A DNA stretch of 64,000 bases from Actinacidiphila alni (lineage in GTDB: Bacteria > Actinomycetota > Actinomycetes > Streptomycetales > Streptomycetaceae), in NCBI RefSeq assembly GCF_900112845.1, contig NZ_FONG01000014.1, positions 124,001-188,000 of the forward strand, read 5' to 3'. The first letter of the stretch is position 1. Each line of letters opens with the position of its first letter. Shown here one piece after another: positions 32,252 through 40,089 of this stretch. Made by a program: the position numbers and the translations under genes. Below the pieces are notes generated by a model. The model saw nothing but the letters and a program-made list of their open reading frames with translations. It had not been told where the DNA came from and ran no database searches.

Positions 32252-32887
32252 ATGGTGGATACGCCCAACGCCGCGCAGGACACCGCACAGGACATCGCGC
32301 GGGACATGGACCAGGACACCGCGCAGGACACCCCGCCGGACCCGTCGCCGCTCCGGAACCCCGGCAAGTACGCCCGGGTCGAGCGCGAACGGCGGTGGCT
32401 GCTGGCCGCGCCGCCCGGCCCGGAGAGCGTGAGCGTCACGCGTACGGTCACCGACCGCTATCTGACCGGCACCCGGCTGCGGCTGCGCCGCGTCGAACTT
32501 CCCGACGGGGCGACGGAGTTGAAGCTCACCCAGAAGATCCCCGCGCCCGAGCCGGGCGGCGGCGCCGTACGCGGTCTGATCACCAACACCTACCTCTCGC
32601 GGGCCGAATACGACGTGCTGGCCGGGCTCCCGGCGGCCGTCCTGACCAAGACACGGCTCGGCGTCCCGCCGATGGGCGTCGACGTCTTCGACGGCCGGCT
32701 GCGCGGACTCGTGCTGGCGGAGGCCGAGTTCGGCACCGACGAGGAGGCGCGCGCGTACGTCCCGCACCTGAGCTGCGTGGCGGAGGTGACGGACGACCCG
32801 CGGTTCACCGGCGGCAGCCTGGTCACCGCCGAGCGCCGCGAACTCCTCGCGTGGCTGGCCGAGTTCGGGCTCCGCCCGGCGGAGTAG
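32252..32887 (+). CDS. CYTH domain protein (adenylate cyclase IV / triphosphatase-like)
   Basis: After a 35-residue Asp/Gln/Ala-rich lead (TAQDIARDMDQDTAQD), the sequence KYARVERERRWLL shows the CYTH opening motif (E-x-E-x-R form). Alternating charged strands follow: TDRYLTGTRLRLRR, TELKLTQKIP and LVLAEAEFGTDEEARA. CYTH proteins form a tunnel that holds a triphosphate with metal ions; activities range from inorganic triphosphatase to adenylate cyclase. The 211-residue length fits. No ribosome site is obvious, and the 150 bases upstream are a GGCCCCGG-rich repeat. Confidence 0.8.
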   Translation: MVDTPNAAQDTAQDIARDMDQDTAQDTPPDPSPLRNPGKYARVERERRWLLAAPPGPESVSVTRTVTDRYLTGTRLRLRRVELPDGATELKLTQKIPAPEPGGGAVRGLITNTYLSRAEYDVLAGLPAAVLTKTRLGVPPMGVDVFDGRLRGLVLAEAEFGTDEEARAYVPHLSCVAEVTDDPRFTGGSLVTAERRELLAWLAEFGLRPAE

Positions 32888-32905
32888 AAGAGGAGTAGAA
32901 GGGGA

Positions 32906-33544
32906 TCACCCCGTCCGCAGGCCGTCGATCAGCAGGTCCACCATGCGCCGGCTGTGCGCGAAGCCGTACGGCCCGTCGGGGTCGGCGCCCGGGACGGCGA
33001 GGCAGAGGTTGGCGATGGCGTGGATCAGGTCCGGGGCCGCGATGTCGTCGCGGACGGTGCCGGCCGCGACGCCCGCGTCGAGCAGCGCGGTGAGCGTGGG
33101 CGTGAGGGTGTCGAGGAAGTAGCCGGGGAGCGCCTCGTAGGCGGGGTCGCCGGAGTGCAGGGCGGACGCCAACCCCCGCTTGGTACCGAGGAGTTCGGTG
33201 TACGCGCGGAGCCAGGCGGCCAGCGCGTCGGCCGGTTCGTGCGCGGCGGCGAGCCGGGGCCCGGCGGCGGCGCAGGCGTCGATGTTGCTCTGGACGACGG
33301 CCTTGACGAGGTCGGAGCGGAGCGGGAAGTGCCGGTAGAGGGTGCCGACGCCGAGGCCCGCGAGGTCGGTGATCTGTTTCGCGGGCGCGTCGACGCCGGA
33401 GGTGTCGAAGACCTTCTTCGCGGCGGCGAGGAGGGCGGAGACATTGCGCTCGGCGTCCGCACGCCGGCGCTTCGGGGCCGCCCCGGCCTTCGAAGCCGTC
33501 CCGGCCTTCGGGGCCGCCGCCTTCTTCGCGTCGGGCTCGGTCAC
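32906..33544 (-). CDS. TetR family regulator of the divergent aldo/keto reductase
   Basis: The first 30 residues are Lys/Ala-rich and disordered (KKAAAPKAGTASKAG). The helix-turn-helix (about 45-80) contains ITDLAGLGVGTLYRHFPLRS, and the ligand domain ends with a TetR_C-type segment (YGFAHSRRMVDLLIDGL). It is 212 residues long with a GTG start. It faces an aldo/keto reductase gene across a 150-base spacer with two matching palindromes (core CGGAAA-N3-TTTCCG). The fit of regulator, operators and target is unusually clear. The ligand is not known. Confidence 0.93.
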   Translation of the reverse strand: MTEPDAKKAAAPKAGTASKAGAAPKRRRADAERNVSALLAAAKKVFDTSGVDAPAKQITDLAGLGVGTLYRHFPLRSDLVKAVVQSNIDACAAAGPRLAAAHEPADALAAWLRAYTELLGTKRGLASALHSGDPAYEALPGYFLDTLTPTLTALLDAGVAAGTVRDDIAAPDLIHAIANLCLAVPGADPDGPYGFAHSRRMVDLLIDGLRTG

Positions 33545-33587
33545 GTGGCGCCTCCTCGGGCTCGGGCGGACAGCGGACCGGCCTCCG

Positions 33588-33648
33588 TTTGCATAAGCGG
33601 AAAGCCTTTCCGTATAGTCGAGTGAAGCGGAAACCTTTTCCGCTTCAC
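33588..33648. promoter_or_regulatory. Promoter with twin TetR operators
   Basis: CGGAAA-GCC-TTTCCG (33598-33612) and CGGAAA-CCT-TTTCCG (33628-33642) have the same 6-bp arms and 3-base centre, 30 bp apart centre to centre. The second extends to 12-bp perfect arms, GTGAAGCGGAAA/TTTCCGCTTCAC (33622-33648). A promoter TTGCAT-N18-TATAGT (33589-33618) has the first site in its spacer, and the second site follows the -10. Confidence 0.75.
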
Positions 33649-33693
33649 TCCAGGGTACGACACCCCCCGCTTCCCGCCTTCCAGGAGGCAGCC

Positions 33694-34716
33694 ATGCAGT
33701 ACCGCACCCTCGGCCGCACCGGCATCAAGGTCAGCCCGTACGCGCTCGGCACCCTCATGCTCGCCACGTCCATCGGCAACCCCGATCCGGCCGACTCGGT
33801 CCGCCTCGTCCACAAGGCGCTCGACGCGGGCATCAATCTCGTCGACACCGCCGACGCGTACGGCGACTCCGAGGAGGTCGTCGGCCGGGCCCTCCAGGGG
33901 CGCCGCGACCATGTCGTGCTGGCCACGAAATTCGCGCGGCCGACCGGCGAGGACCCCAACCAGCAGGGCGCGTCCCGCCGTTGGATCATGCGGGCCGTCG
34001 AGGATTCGCTGCGCCGGCTGCGGACCGACCACATCGACATCTACCAGGTCCACCGGCTCGACCCGACCACCGACGTCGAGGAGACGCTCTCCGCGCTCAC
34101 CGATCTGATCCGCAGCGGCAAGGTCCGGACGATCGGCACCTCCGCCGCGCCCGCCTCCGACATCGTCGAGGCCCAGTGGGTCGCCGAGCGGCGCGGCCTG
34201 GAGCGCTTCCGCACCGAGCAGCCGCCGTACTCCCTCCTCAACCGCTCCATCGAGCGCGAGGTGCTGCCGGTCACCCAGCGGTACGGCATGGGCACCCTGG
34301 TCTGGGGTCCCTTCGCGCAGGGCCTGCTCACCGGCCGCGTCCGCAAGGACGGGCCCAACGACCTGCGCCGCGCCGCCTACGTCAAGCACGTCAGCGACGC
34401 ACGCCGCATCGACACCGTCGAGAGGCTCGTCCCGCTCGCCGCCGAGGCCGGTCTGCCGATGACCCACCTCGCGATGGCCTTCACCATCGCCCACCCCGGC
34501 GTCACCGCCGCCCTCCTCGGCCCCCGCACCGTCGCCCAGCTCGACGACCTCCTCACCGGCCTCGACGTCACCCTCTCCGACGACCTGCTGGACGCGATCG
34601 ACGCGATCGTCCCCCCGGGCACCGACGTCGGCACTCTCGACCAGGCTTACGTCCCCCCGGCCCTCCAGTCCCCGCACCTCCGCCGCCGCCCGCTGACGGA
34701 ACGCTCGGCGGCCTGA
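33694..34716 (+). CDS. Aldo/keto reductase
   Basis: This is a 340-residue aldo/keto reductase with the full catalytic tetrad: Asp51, Tyr56 (DTADAYGDSE), Lys79 (LATKF) and His120 (YQVHRLD). The C-terminal NADPH-binding loop region (AAEAGLPMTHLAMAF) and the final strand-helix HPGVTAALLGPRT are normal. It should reduce aldehydes or ketones with NADPH. CCAGGAGG precedes the ATG by 6 bases. Control by the divergent TetR protein is inferred from the two shared operators. Confidence 0.95.
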   Translation: MQYRTLGRTGIKVSPYALGTLMLATSIGNPDPADSVRLVHKALDAGINLVDTADAYGDSEEVVGRALQGRRDHVVLATKFARPTGEDPNQQGASRRWIMRAVEDSLRRLRTDHIDIYQVHRLDPTTDVEETLSALTDLIRSGKVRTIGTSAAPASDIVEAQWVAERRGLERFRTEQPPYSLLNRSIEREVLPVTQRYGMGTLVWGPFAQGLLTGRVRKDGPNDLRRAAYVKHVSDARRIDTVERLVPLAAEAGLPMTHLAMAFTIAHPGVTAALLGPRTVAQLDDLLTGLDVTLSDDLLDAIDAIVPPGTDVGTLDQAYVPPALQSPHLRRRPLTERSAA

Positions 34717-35289
34717 CGGGCAGTCGGCGCGCTCCCGGCCCGGATCACGCGGCGGAGGGCAGGGTTCCAGCCGGACCGAGACCGAACAGATTCGGCCAAT
34801 CCCACGCCCGCGGCAGGCCGTCCGTCACGGCACGGATAAGAGTGCAGGCAGCAAGCAGTTTTCGCGCCACGAAACGGCATGCGAGCATTAGGAGAACGAT
34901 CTATTCCGGCTGCGCGCGTTCGGCGCACTTCCACTTCGATTCGCGTTCCGTTTCGGTGCCGCACATGCGAACCGGACCTCGGGACGGGGCGGGACCTCGG
35001 CGCCGACGGCTTCCATTTACCGTTCCGCACCACTCCAAGACCATTTGAAGGACGGTCTCATTCCGCCCGCACAATTCCCGGAACGAGATGTCACGGCACT
35101 TTTCCATTGCCGCCTCCCCATGCCGAAAGGTAGCGTGAAGCAGTCGATCACCGGGGCCCCGGGAATCGGTGGGGGAAATACGAATGGGGCAATACACACG
35201 TCTGAACCCATCGCAACTCACACCACGAGTTAGCAATCGACCCATTGCGGTATTCCCTCCCATGCGCATTCACAGCGAAGGAGGAAATC
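34717..35289. other. Gene-free, lower-GC stretch before the secreted-protein gene
   Basis: No gene I can support. The stretch is visibly less GC-rich than the rest. It holds an imperfect inverted repeat (35056-35065 with 35079-35088, 9 of 10 matching: TCTCATTCCG and CGGAACGAGA). The leader ends with AAGGAGG for the next gene. The promoter of that gene should lie here. Confidence 0.4.
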
Positions 35290-35937
35290 GTGAAAGAAAA
35301 GAAGGTTCTGGCCACTGCGGCGTCCGTTGTCGCGATAACGGCAGGGCTGGTGCTGGCCGGCGGCGCCGGCCCCGCGACGGCACAGACATCGACGTCAACG
35401 GTCGCCCCGAGCGCGGCGCCGGCCTCCGCGATGCACGAGGTCACGGTGGAGCGGGTGCTCGACAAGGCGCCGGACAGCAGCGGTCACGTCCGCGTGCAAC
35501 TGTCCAACGGCGCGACCATATCCATTCTGGCTTCGCACGTGACATCGGCTCGGAATTTCGCGGCGAAGCACGCCAACGTGACTCCGGACGGCACCGTGAC
35601 TGGAAACTGCGGTTCCTCCTACATCGAGGTCAACTACAAGAGCAACGGCGAGCCCGTCCACATGGACACGGGGTTCACCGTCAACCACGCGGCTGTCGAG
35701 TACGACTGGCACGCTCACATCTCCGGCTCGTCCGGGACGGGCTACGACTACGCGTACCACGCCAGCGGCACGCTCGCGGCGCACTCGACCTGGCACGGCC
35801 AGCACTCCAGCGGCGACAACTACCCGTCCGGAACGTATGCGGCGTCCGTCAGCGCGTCCGGATCGTGGGCCCTGCTCGACACCGGCAGCATTTGCTACAG
35901 CGGCGGCCCGTACGACAGTGCGTATCTGACGAGGTAG
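35290..35937 (+). CDS. Secreted protein of unknown function
   Basis: The 215-residue precursor has a lysine-rich start (MKEKKV), a hydrophobic core and an ATAQ signal cleavage site (about residue 31). The mature part is rich in Ser, Gly, Tyr and His, with TVNHAAVEYDWHAH and HASGTLAAHSTWHGQH suggesting a beta-rich fold. Two cysteines (near 107 and 201) could form a disulfide. I do not recognise the family. AAGGAGG lies 5 bases before the GTG start and a strong terminator follows the stop. Codon use is less GC-rich than most neighbours. Confidence 0.75.
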   Translation: MKEKKVLATAASVVAITAGLVLAGGAGPATAQTSTSTVAPSAAPASAMHEVTVERVLDKAPDSSGHVRVQLSNGATISILASHVTSARNFAAKHANVTPDGTVTGNCGSSYIEVNYKSNGEPVHMDTGFTVNHAAVEYDWHAHISGSSGTGYDYAYHASGTLAAHSTWHGQHSSGDNYPSGTYAASVSASGSWALLDTGSICYSGGPYDSAYLTR

Positions 35938-35951
35938 AGGCGGTCTGATCG

Positions 35952-35987
35952 GCGGGTTCCGGCGATTCGCGAATCGCCGGAACCCGC
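35952..35987 (+). terminator. Perfect 36-bp palindrome terminator
   Basis: GCGGGTTCCGGCGATTCG is followed directly by its exact reverse complement (18-bp arms), then GCCTCCTGTTTTC. It lies 15 bases past the secreted-protein stop, so it is a very likely intrinsic terminator. Confidence 0.8.
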
Positions 35988-36062
35988 GCCTCCTGTTTTC
36001 GCACGAACCATTCAACGGTATCCAGCGACGTCCAGTGGTATAAATGGCGGGGAGGTGCAATC

Positions 36063-36740
36063 GTGCACGAAACCGGAACAGGTTCGTGGGTGCTCCACGA
36101 GCTGCGTCCAAGAGTTCTCCACTTCGCCCTGCATCTGCGCGACCGGGCCGGTCTGCCGGTTCCGGCAGACCCGGAGTTCCCTCCCGTCAGCACGGAACAC
36201 CGCATTCCGATGACCTTGCCCCCCGGCACGGACCGCGAAGCCCTGGCGAGCGACTGGGCGATCTGGTGGCGCCGGCTCGTCCGGCACGAAATGAATGCCG
36301 CTTCCGGGGTACTGCCGACCGGAGGCCTTGCGGTCTACACGGATGACATGGATGTTACGAATTCGGTCGTACGACAGGCCGAGGAAGTATTCGATCCGCC
36401 AGGCTTCGCCTCGCTGTCCGATCTGCCGGGCTTGCGCGCACTGGCGGCGGCACATCACGCCTCGGATACTGCCCACCGGGCGACCCCGAGCCAGGTACGG
36501 CGGCCGGCGCTCGACCAGGCACTCGTTCGCCGTGTCGCCGAAGAGGCCGCTGCCGGCCAAGGTGTGCCAGTCGGGCGCCTCAGCGCGCGTATCGCCGTCC
36601 TCGAAGTCCTCGGCACATGGTCCTACCCGGCGGGTCCGGGCAACATGCTGTGCTCGTCGGCCGCGGTGGTCGATCCCGTCGCGAGCGCGCGTCTGCTATG
36701 GCGTGCCTTCGTCTCCGGGCTCACGGGCGAACAGGCGTGA
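36063..36740 (+). CDS. Hypothetical protein leading an ABC exporter operon
   Basis: The 225-residue protein is soluble, rich in Ala, Arg and Pro, with no transmembrane segment and no domain I recognise. Visible parts are LPPGTDREALASDWAIWWRR, an acidic VYTDDMDVTNSVV and a C-terminal GNMLCSSAAVVDPVASARLL. It begins at a GTG with GGGGAGGT upstream and overlaps the ABC ATPase start by 4 bases (GTGA), so it is tightly coupled. It may be an accessory of the exporter, for example a regulator or immunity partner; that is inference only. Confidence 0.7.
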   Translation: MHETGTGSWVLHELRPRVLHFALHLRDRAGLPVPADPEFPPVSTEHRIPMTLPPGTDREALASDWAIWWRRLVRHEMNAASGVLPTGGLAVYTDDMDVTNSVVRQAEEVFDPPGFASLSDLPGLRALAAAHHASDTAHRATPSQVRRPALDQALVRRVAEEAAAGQGVPVGRLSARIAVLEVLGTWSYPAGPGNMLCSSAAVVDPVASARLLWRAFVSGLTGEQA

Positions 36741-37669
36741 TCAAGGTCTCCGGCCTTTCAAAGGACTACGGCAGACGTCCTGTGGTCGATCATCTCGACT
36801 TCACCGCGCCCAGCGGCCGGATCACCGGCTTTCTGGGGGCCAACGGAGCCGGGAAATCAACGACCTTGCACATGATCGTCGGGCTGATCCGGCCGTCGTC
36901 CGGGACAGCTCATATCGACGGCATGGCCTATCACGAACTTCTGGTTCCACCGCGCGCGGTCGGGGTGCTGCTCGACCAGCCGTCCGTTCATCCGCGCATG
37001 ACTGCCGGCCAGCACCTGAACGTGCTCGCGGTGCGCAGCGGCGTACCACGCCACCGGGTGCGCGAAGTGCTGGAGACCGTGGGCCTCGCGGACGCCGGCA
37101 ACAAGCCGGTGAGCCGGTTCTCTTTCGGCATGCACCGCAGACTGGGCCTCGCGTGCGCGCTCTTGGGCGACCCGGGCACACTGATCCTCGACGAACCCGC
37201 CAACGGGCTGGATCCCCAGGGCATCGTCTGGTTGCGCGACTTGCTGGCTAAATTGGCCGAACAGGGCCGTACGGTGCTTCTCTCCTCCCATCTCCTGGGA
37301 GAGGTCCAGGCGCTGGCCCACCGCGTCGTGGTTCTCGACAGGGGACGGCTCGTGGCCGAGGACGACGTCCCAGCGCTGTTGGACAGAGCGTCCGCCCGGC
37401 GTCCGGTGCGCGTTGCTTCCCCCGCGATCCAAGATCTGGCTGGAGAATTGCGCCGGCTGGGCGCGACCGTGGCTGTCACCGATGGCCGGCATGCCGTCGT
37501 CAACGGCCTGACAGCGGCGCAAATTGGTGACGCCGCGGCCGTGGCGGGCATCGCGGTACACGAGCTGTACGCAGAGCGGCCCGACCTGGAGGCGGTGTTC
37601 ATGACTCTCACCGAAGGTGCGGAAGCGCCCGCGGGCCGTACCCCACCCTCTTCCGTAGGAAGCCTATGA
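36737..37669 (+). CDS. ABC transporter ATP-binding protein (exporter type)
   Basis: The 310-residue ATPase has Walker A GANGAGKSTT (34-43), an altered signature SRFSFGMHRRLGL in place of LSGGQ and Walker B LILDEPANGLDP. The C-terminal 90 residues are the regulatory extension seen in the DrrA/bacitracin-type exporter branch (ELYAERPDLEAVFMTLTEG). It pairs with the permease that starts inside its stop (ATGA). Export of a lipid, peptide or drug is likely; there is no binding-protein gene. Confidence 0.9.
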   Translation: MIKVSGLSKDYGRRPVVDHLDFTAPSGRITGFLGANGAGKSTTLHMIVGLIRPSSGTAHIDGMAYHELLVPPRAVGVLLDQPSVHPRMTAGQHLNVLAVRSGVPRHRVREVLETVGLADAGNKPVSRFSFGMHRRLGLACALLGDPGTLILDEPANGLDPQGIVWLRDLLAKLAEQGRTVLLSSHLLGEVQALAHRVVVLDRGRLVAEDDVPALLDRASARRPVRVASPAIQDLAGELRRLGATVAVTDGRHAVVNGLTAAQIGDAAAVAGIAVHELYAERPDLEAVFMTLTEGAEAPAGRTPPSSVGSL

Positions 37670-38466
37670 CCGAGCAGCGGACGGCCTCCGAGCCGACAAG
37701 CGGCCACGCGCGACGATTGGTCGCCTCGGAAGCGCTGAAACTCTCCTACACCACAACAGCTTGGCGAGCGCTGGCCGTGATGGGCGCTCTCCTCCTCGTC
37801 ATCGCCTCCCTCGTCGCCTCCAGCCGGGCATCCGCCGCTGTCCATGTCGGCTCCGGACGCGGTGACGCCGTCGATTCCGTCACCAGCGGGCTGTTCCTCG
37901 CCCAACTGCCCGCCGGCGTTCTCGGTGTGCTGACGGTCGCGGGAGAGTTCTCGACCGGCGCTCTGCGCAGCTCGCTTCTGGCAACGCCGCGGCGTACACA
38001 TCTGCTCGCGGCCAAGACCTTCGTGATCCTTGTCGTCGTCCTGGTGGCAGCGGAGGCCGCAGCCTTCGCCGCCTTCGCCGTGGGCGGCTACGAACTGCGC
38101 AACACCGTGGGAGAAGCGGGTGTCGGCAGCATCGGTGTGGTTCGCTGCGTCGCCTGCAGCGGCTTGTATCTGGCCGCGATGGCCTTGCTCGGGCTCGCCA
38201 TCGGTGGAATCTGCCGTTCCAGAACGGCCGGCGTCATAGGACTGCTGATCGCCGTCAGCGTTCTGCCGACATTCGTCAACTTCCTTCCCCCGAAGGCTGA
38301 TGCACAGGTGACTCGCTACCTGCCCACCGAGCTGGGCATGGATATGGTGCGGCTCGGCTCCGACCACGGCGACTTCGGGCCCCTCCCGGGCGCGCTTCTG
38401 CTGGGCTGCTGGATCTTCCTGACAATGACCGCCGCCGCAGCAAGGCTGAAATCAGCCGATGTGTGA
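37666..38466 (+). CDS. ABC transporter permease (ABC-2 type)
   Basis: The 266-residue integral membrane protein has about six helices. It opens with a cytoplasmic SGHARRLVASEALKLSYTTT, which fits the ABC-2 permease N-terminus that runs before helix 1. GEFSTGALRSSLLATPRRTHLLAAK is the amphipathic coupling loop. It is the partner of the ATPase. The lower-GC codon usage of this and the previous two genes sets the operon apart from the surroundings. Confidence 0.9.
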   Translation: MTEQRTASEPTSGHARRLVASEALKLSYTTTAWRALAVMGALLLVIASLVASSRASAAVHVGSGRGDAVDSVTSGLFLAQLPAGVLGVLTVAGEFSTGALRSSLLATPRRTHLLAAKTFVILVVVLVAAEAAAFAAFAVGGYELRNTVGEAGVGSIGVVRCVACSGLYLAAMALLGLAIGGICRSRTAGVIGLLIAVSVLPTFVNFLPPKADAQVTRYLPTELGMDMVRLGSDHGDFGPLPGALLLGCWIFLTMTAAAARLKSADV

Positions 38467-38511
38467 CCGGCGGAGTCCCATCCCATCCGCACTCTTGTCC
38501 GAGGAGACGCT

Positions 38512-38610
38512 ATCCGCCAGTCATCGGCCCCTGTCGGCCTCATCGTTGTCATCTTCGTGGCGATCATCGCCGTCTACGCCGTCTTCAGACTCATACGCCG
38601 ACGCCGCTGA
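38512..38610 (+). other. Possible small membrane peptide, no standard start codon
   Basis: An open frame of 32 codons reads IRQSSAPVGLIVVIFVAI followed by more hydrophobic residues and FRLIRRRR, a single helix with a positive end. GAGGAGA lies 4 bases before an ATC codon where it would begin. No ATG, GTG or TTG lies in frame between the preceding stop and this point. It may be a real small gene with a rare start, or a relic. It overlaps the next gene by 20 bases. Confidence 0.3.
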
Positions 38611-39061
38611 GGGGGACGGGAGGCATGAGGGACAGGTCGGCGCGGATGGTTTTGCCGATGGGGTCGCGCGGGAGGACGGTCCAGGCGGTCGCGAGGGCGT
38701 CGACCAGGAGGAGGCCGCGGCCGGAGTCGGCGAGAGGGGACGGGGTGGTGGGGAGGGTGGCCGGGGGGCGGCGTTCGGCGCGGGCGTCGGAGACCTCGAT
38801 ACGGAGCAGGCTCGCGGTCAGCTGGAGGCGGAGTTCGAAGTCGCGGCCGGGGACATGGCCGTGGGTCACCGCGTTGGCGGCCAGCTCCGCGATCAGCAGC
38901 AGCGCGGTGTCCGCCAGGTCCGTACCGTGGGAAATCCCCCACCCGTGGAGTTCGTTCGCCGCCAAGTGCCGGGCCAGCCGCGCACCGCGCCGCGTGGCGC
39001 TGAACCGCTGGGTGAACTCACGTTCGGTCACGGGCAGTTCGTGCATCGGAGGAGCTGTCAT
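38591..39061 (-). CDS. Anti-sigma-type ATP-binding protein (RsbW/HATPase_c_2)
   Basis: The 156-residue protein has a GHKL ATP-binding domain alone, without a kinase dimer domain. The N-box is LIAELAANAVTHGH and the G-box DSGRGLLLVDALATAW. Streptomyces have dozens of such RsbW/SpoIIAB-like proteins; they bind partner sigma or anti-anti-sigma proteins, or act together with XRE/DUF397 pairs. It is divergent from exactly such a pair, with palindromes between them, which fits the whiJ/abaA-type arrangement. The ATG follows GGGGAG. Confidence 0.88.
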   Translation of the reverse strand: MTAPPMHELPVTEREFTQRFSATRRGARLARHLAANELHGWGISHGTDLADTALLLIAELAANAVTHGHVPGRDFELRLQLTASLLRIEVSDARAERRPPATLPTTPSPLADSGRGLLLVDALATAWTVLPRDPIGKTIRADLSLMPPVPLSGVGV

Positions 39062-39107
39062 GCTCCCCAATCTGGCCCCGCCCCGACCCCCGCCACCAGC
39101 CCCGCAC

Positions 39108-39156
39108 CGCGTACGCTGCGCCAGCGTACGCGCACGAACCGTAGACAGTACCTGTC
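39108..39156. promoter_or_regulatory. Palindromes between anti-sigma-like and XRE genes
   Basis: CGCGTACGCTG-CGC-CAGCGTACGCG (39108-39132) has perfect 11-bp arms. GACAG-TAC-CTGTC (39144-39156) has 5-bp arms. Both lie in the divergent spacer, upstream of the XRE start, where an XRE-family protein would bind its own promoter. Confidence 0.55.
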
Positions 39157-39219
39157 ACCGGCTGTGAGCATGTCCCGACTGGATGTGGTCAACCGGGCGG
39201 GCGCGGGAGGTGGCCAACG

Positions 39220-40089
39220 ATGGCCCACGGCACGGACGATGCGGACGACGGCGGCACGACCCCGGCCGGCGGCGAACCCGAGACCTCGGACAGCTTGCGC
39301 ACCTTCGGCGCTTTTGTCCAGGGCTTGCGGGAGTTCCGCGGCCTCGGCCGTGAGGAGTTCGCCTCCCGCGTGGGGTTCTCCAAGCACACGATCGCCTCGA
39401 TCGAACAGGGTCGGCGTATGCCCGACGTTGACTTCGTCGAGCGCGCCGAACCTGTGCTCGGGGACACCGGCGCTTTACGTCGCGCCTTCGAACATGTCGG
39501 GCGCCAGCCCGGGTTGGCCTCCTGGTTCCGCCAGTGGGCCCGCCTGGAACGGTCCGCCATCAGCCTCTACAACTACGAGTGCCGTCTCGTACCAGGGCTG
39601 TTGCAAACCGAGGCGTACGCCCGCGCCGCGTCCGAAGACGTCCCGCCGCTCGTCAGCGAGGCGGCGATCACCGAACGCGTCACCGCGCGGCTGGCACGGC
39701 AGGCGCTGCTGTCCACGGACCGCGAGCCGCCATGCGCCTTCAGCTTCATCCTTGAGCAGGCCGTACTGGAACGGCACACCGGCGGCGAGGACGTCACCCG
39801 CGAGCTGCTCGATCACCTGCTGGATCGAACTGCCCTGCGCTGGAACGTCGTCCTACAGATCATGCCACTGCGGCAGCCGACTCACGCGGGCGTTGACGGG
39901 CCGATCGCCCTGCTGGAGACACCCGCGAACCGGTGGTTCGCGTACTCCGAGGGCCAGGAGAACGGACGCCTCATCGCGGAGGCGAAATCCATCAGTACGC
40001 TCCAGCAGCGTTATGCAAAACTACGCTCGCAGGCTCTCACCCCCGACGACACTCGGGACCTGCTGGAGCGAATGCGAGGAGCCCTATGA
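39220..40089 (+). CDS. XRE family regulator with DUF5753 (WhiJ-like)
   Basis: The 289-residue protein has an N-terminal Cro/C1 helix-turn-helix (about 28-85; REEFASRVGFSKHTIASIEQ) and a DUF5753 C-terminal domain (YECRLVPGLLQTEAYARAA and FILEQAVLERHTGGEDVTRE). This WhiJ-like architecture is almost restricted to Streptomyces relatives, where it pairs with a small DUF397 protein and often an RsbW-like ATPase, as seen here. Such triads tune development or antibiotic production. Its ATG follows GGAGGTGGCCAACG, and its stop overlaps the DUF397 start (ATGA). Confidence 0.93.
   Translation: MAHGTDDADDGGTTPAGGEPETSDSLRTFGAFVQGLREFRGLGREEFASRVGFSKHTIASIEQGRRMPDVDFVERAEPVLGDTGALRRAFEHVGRQPGLASWFRQWARLERSAISLYNYECRLVPGLLQTEAYARAASEDVPPLVSEAAITERVTARLARQALLSTDREPPCAFSFILEQAVLERHTGGEDVTRELLDHLLDRTALRWNVVLQIMPLRQPTHAGVDGPIALLETPANRWFAYSEGQENGRLIAEAKSISTLQQRYAKLRSQALTPDDTRDLLERMRGAL

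Noticed and set aside
34901..35269. 122-codon minus-strand frame in the gap before the secreted-protein gene
   Set aside because: It has no family signature, an Arg/Cys/Gly-rich composition, no ribosome site and weak third-position bias.
38459..38620. Plus-strand frame starting at the ATG overlapping the permease stop
   Set aside because: The product is nearly all Ser/Pro and lies in the shadow frame of the hydrophobic 32-codon frame.
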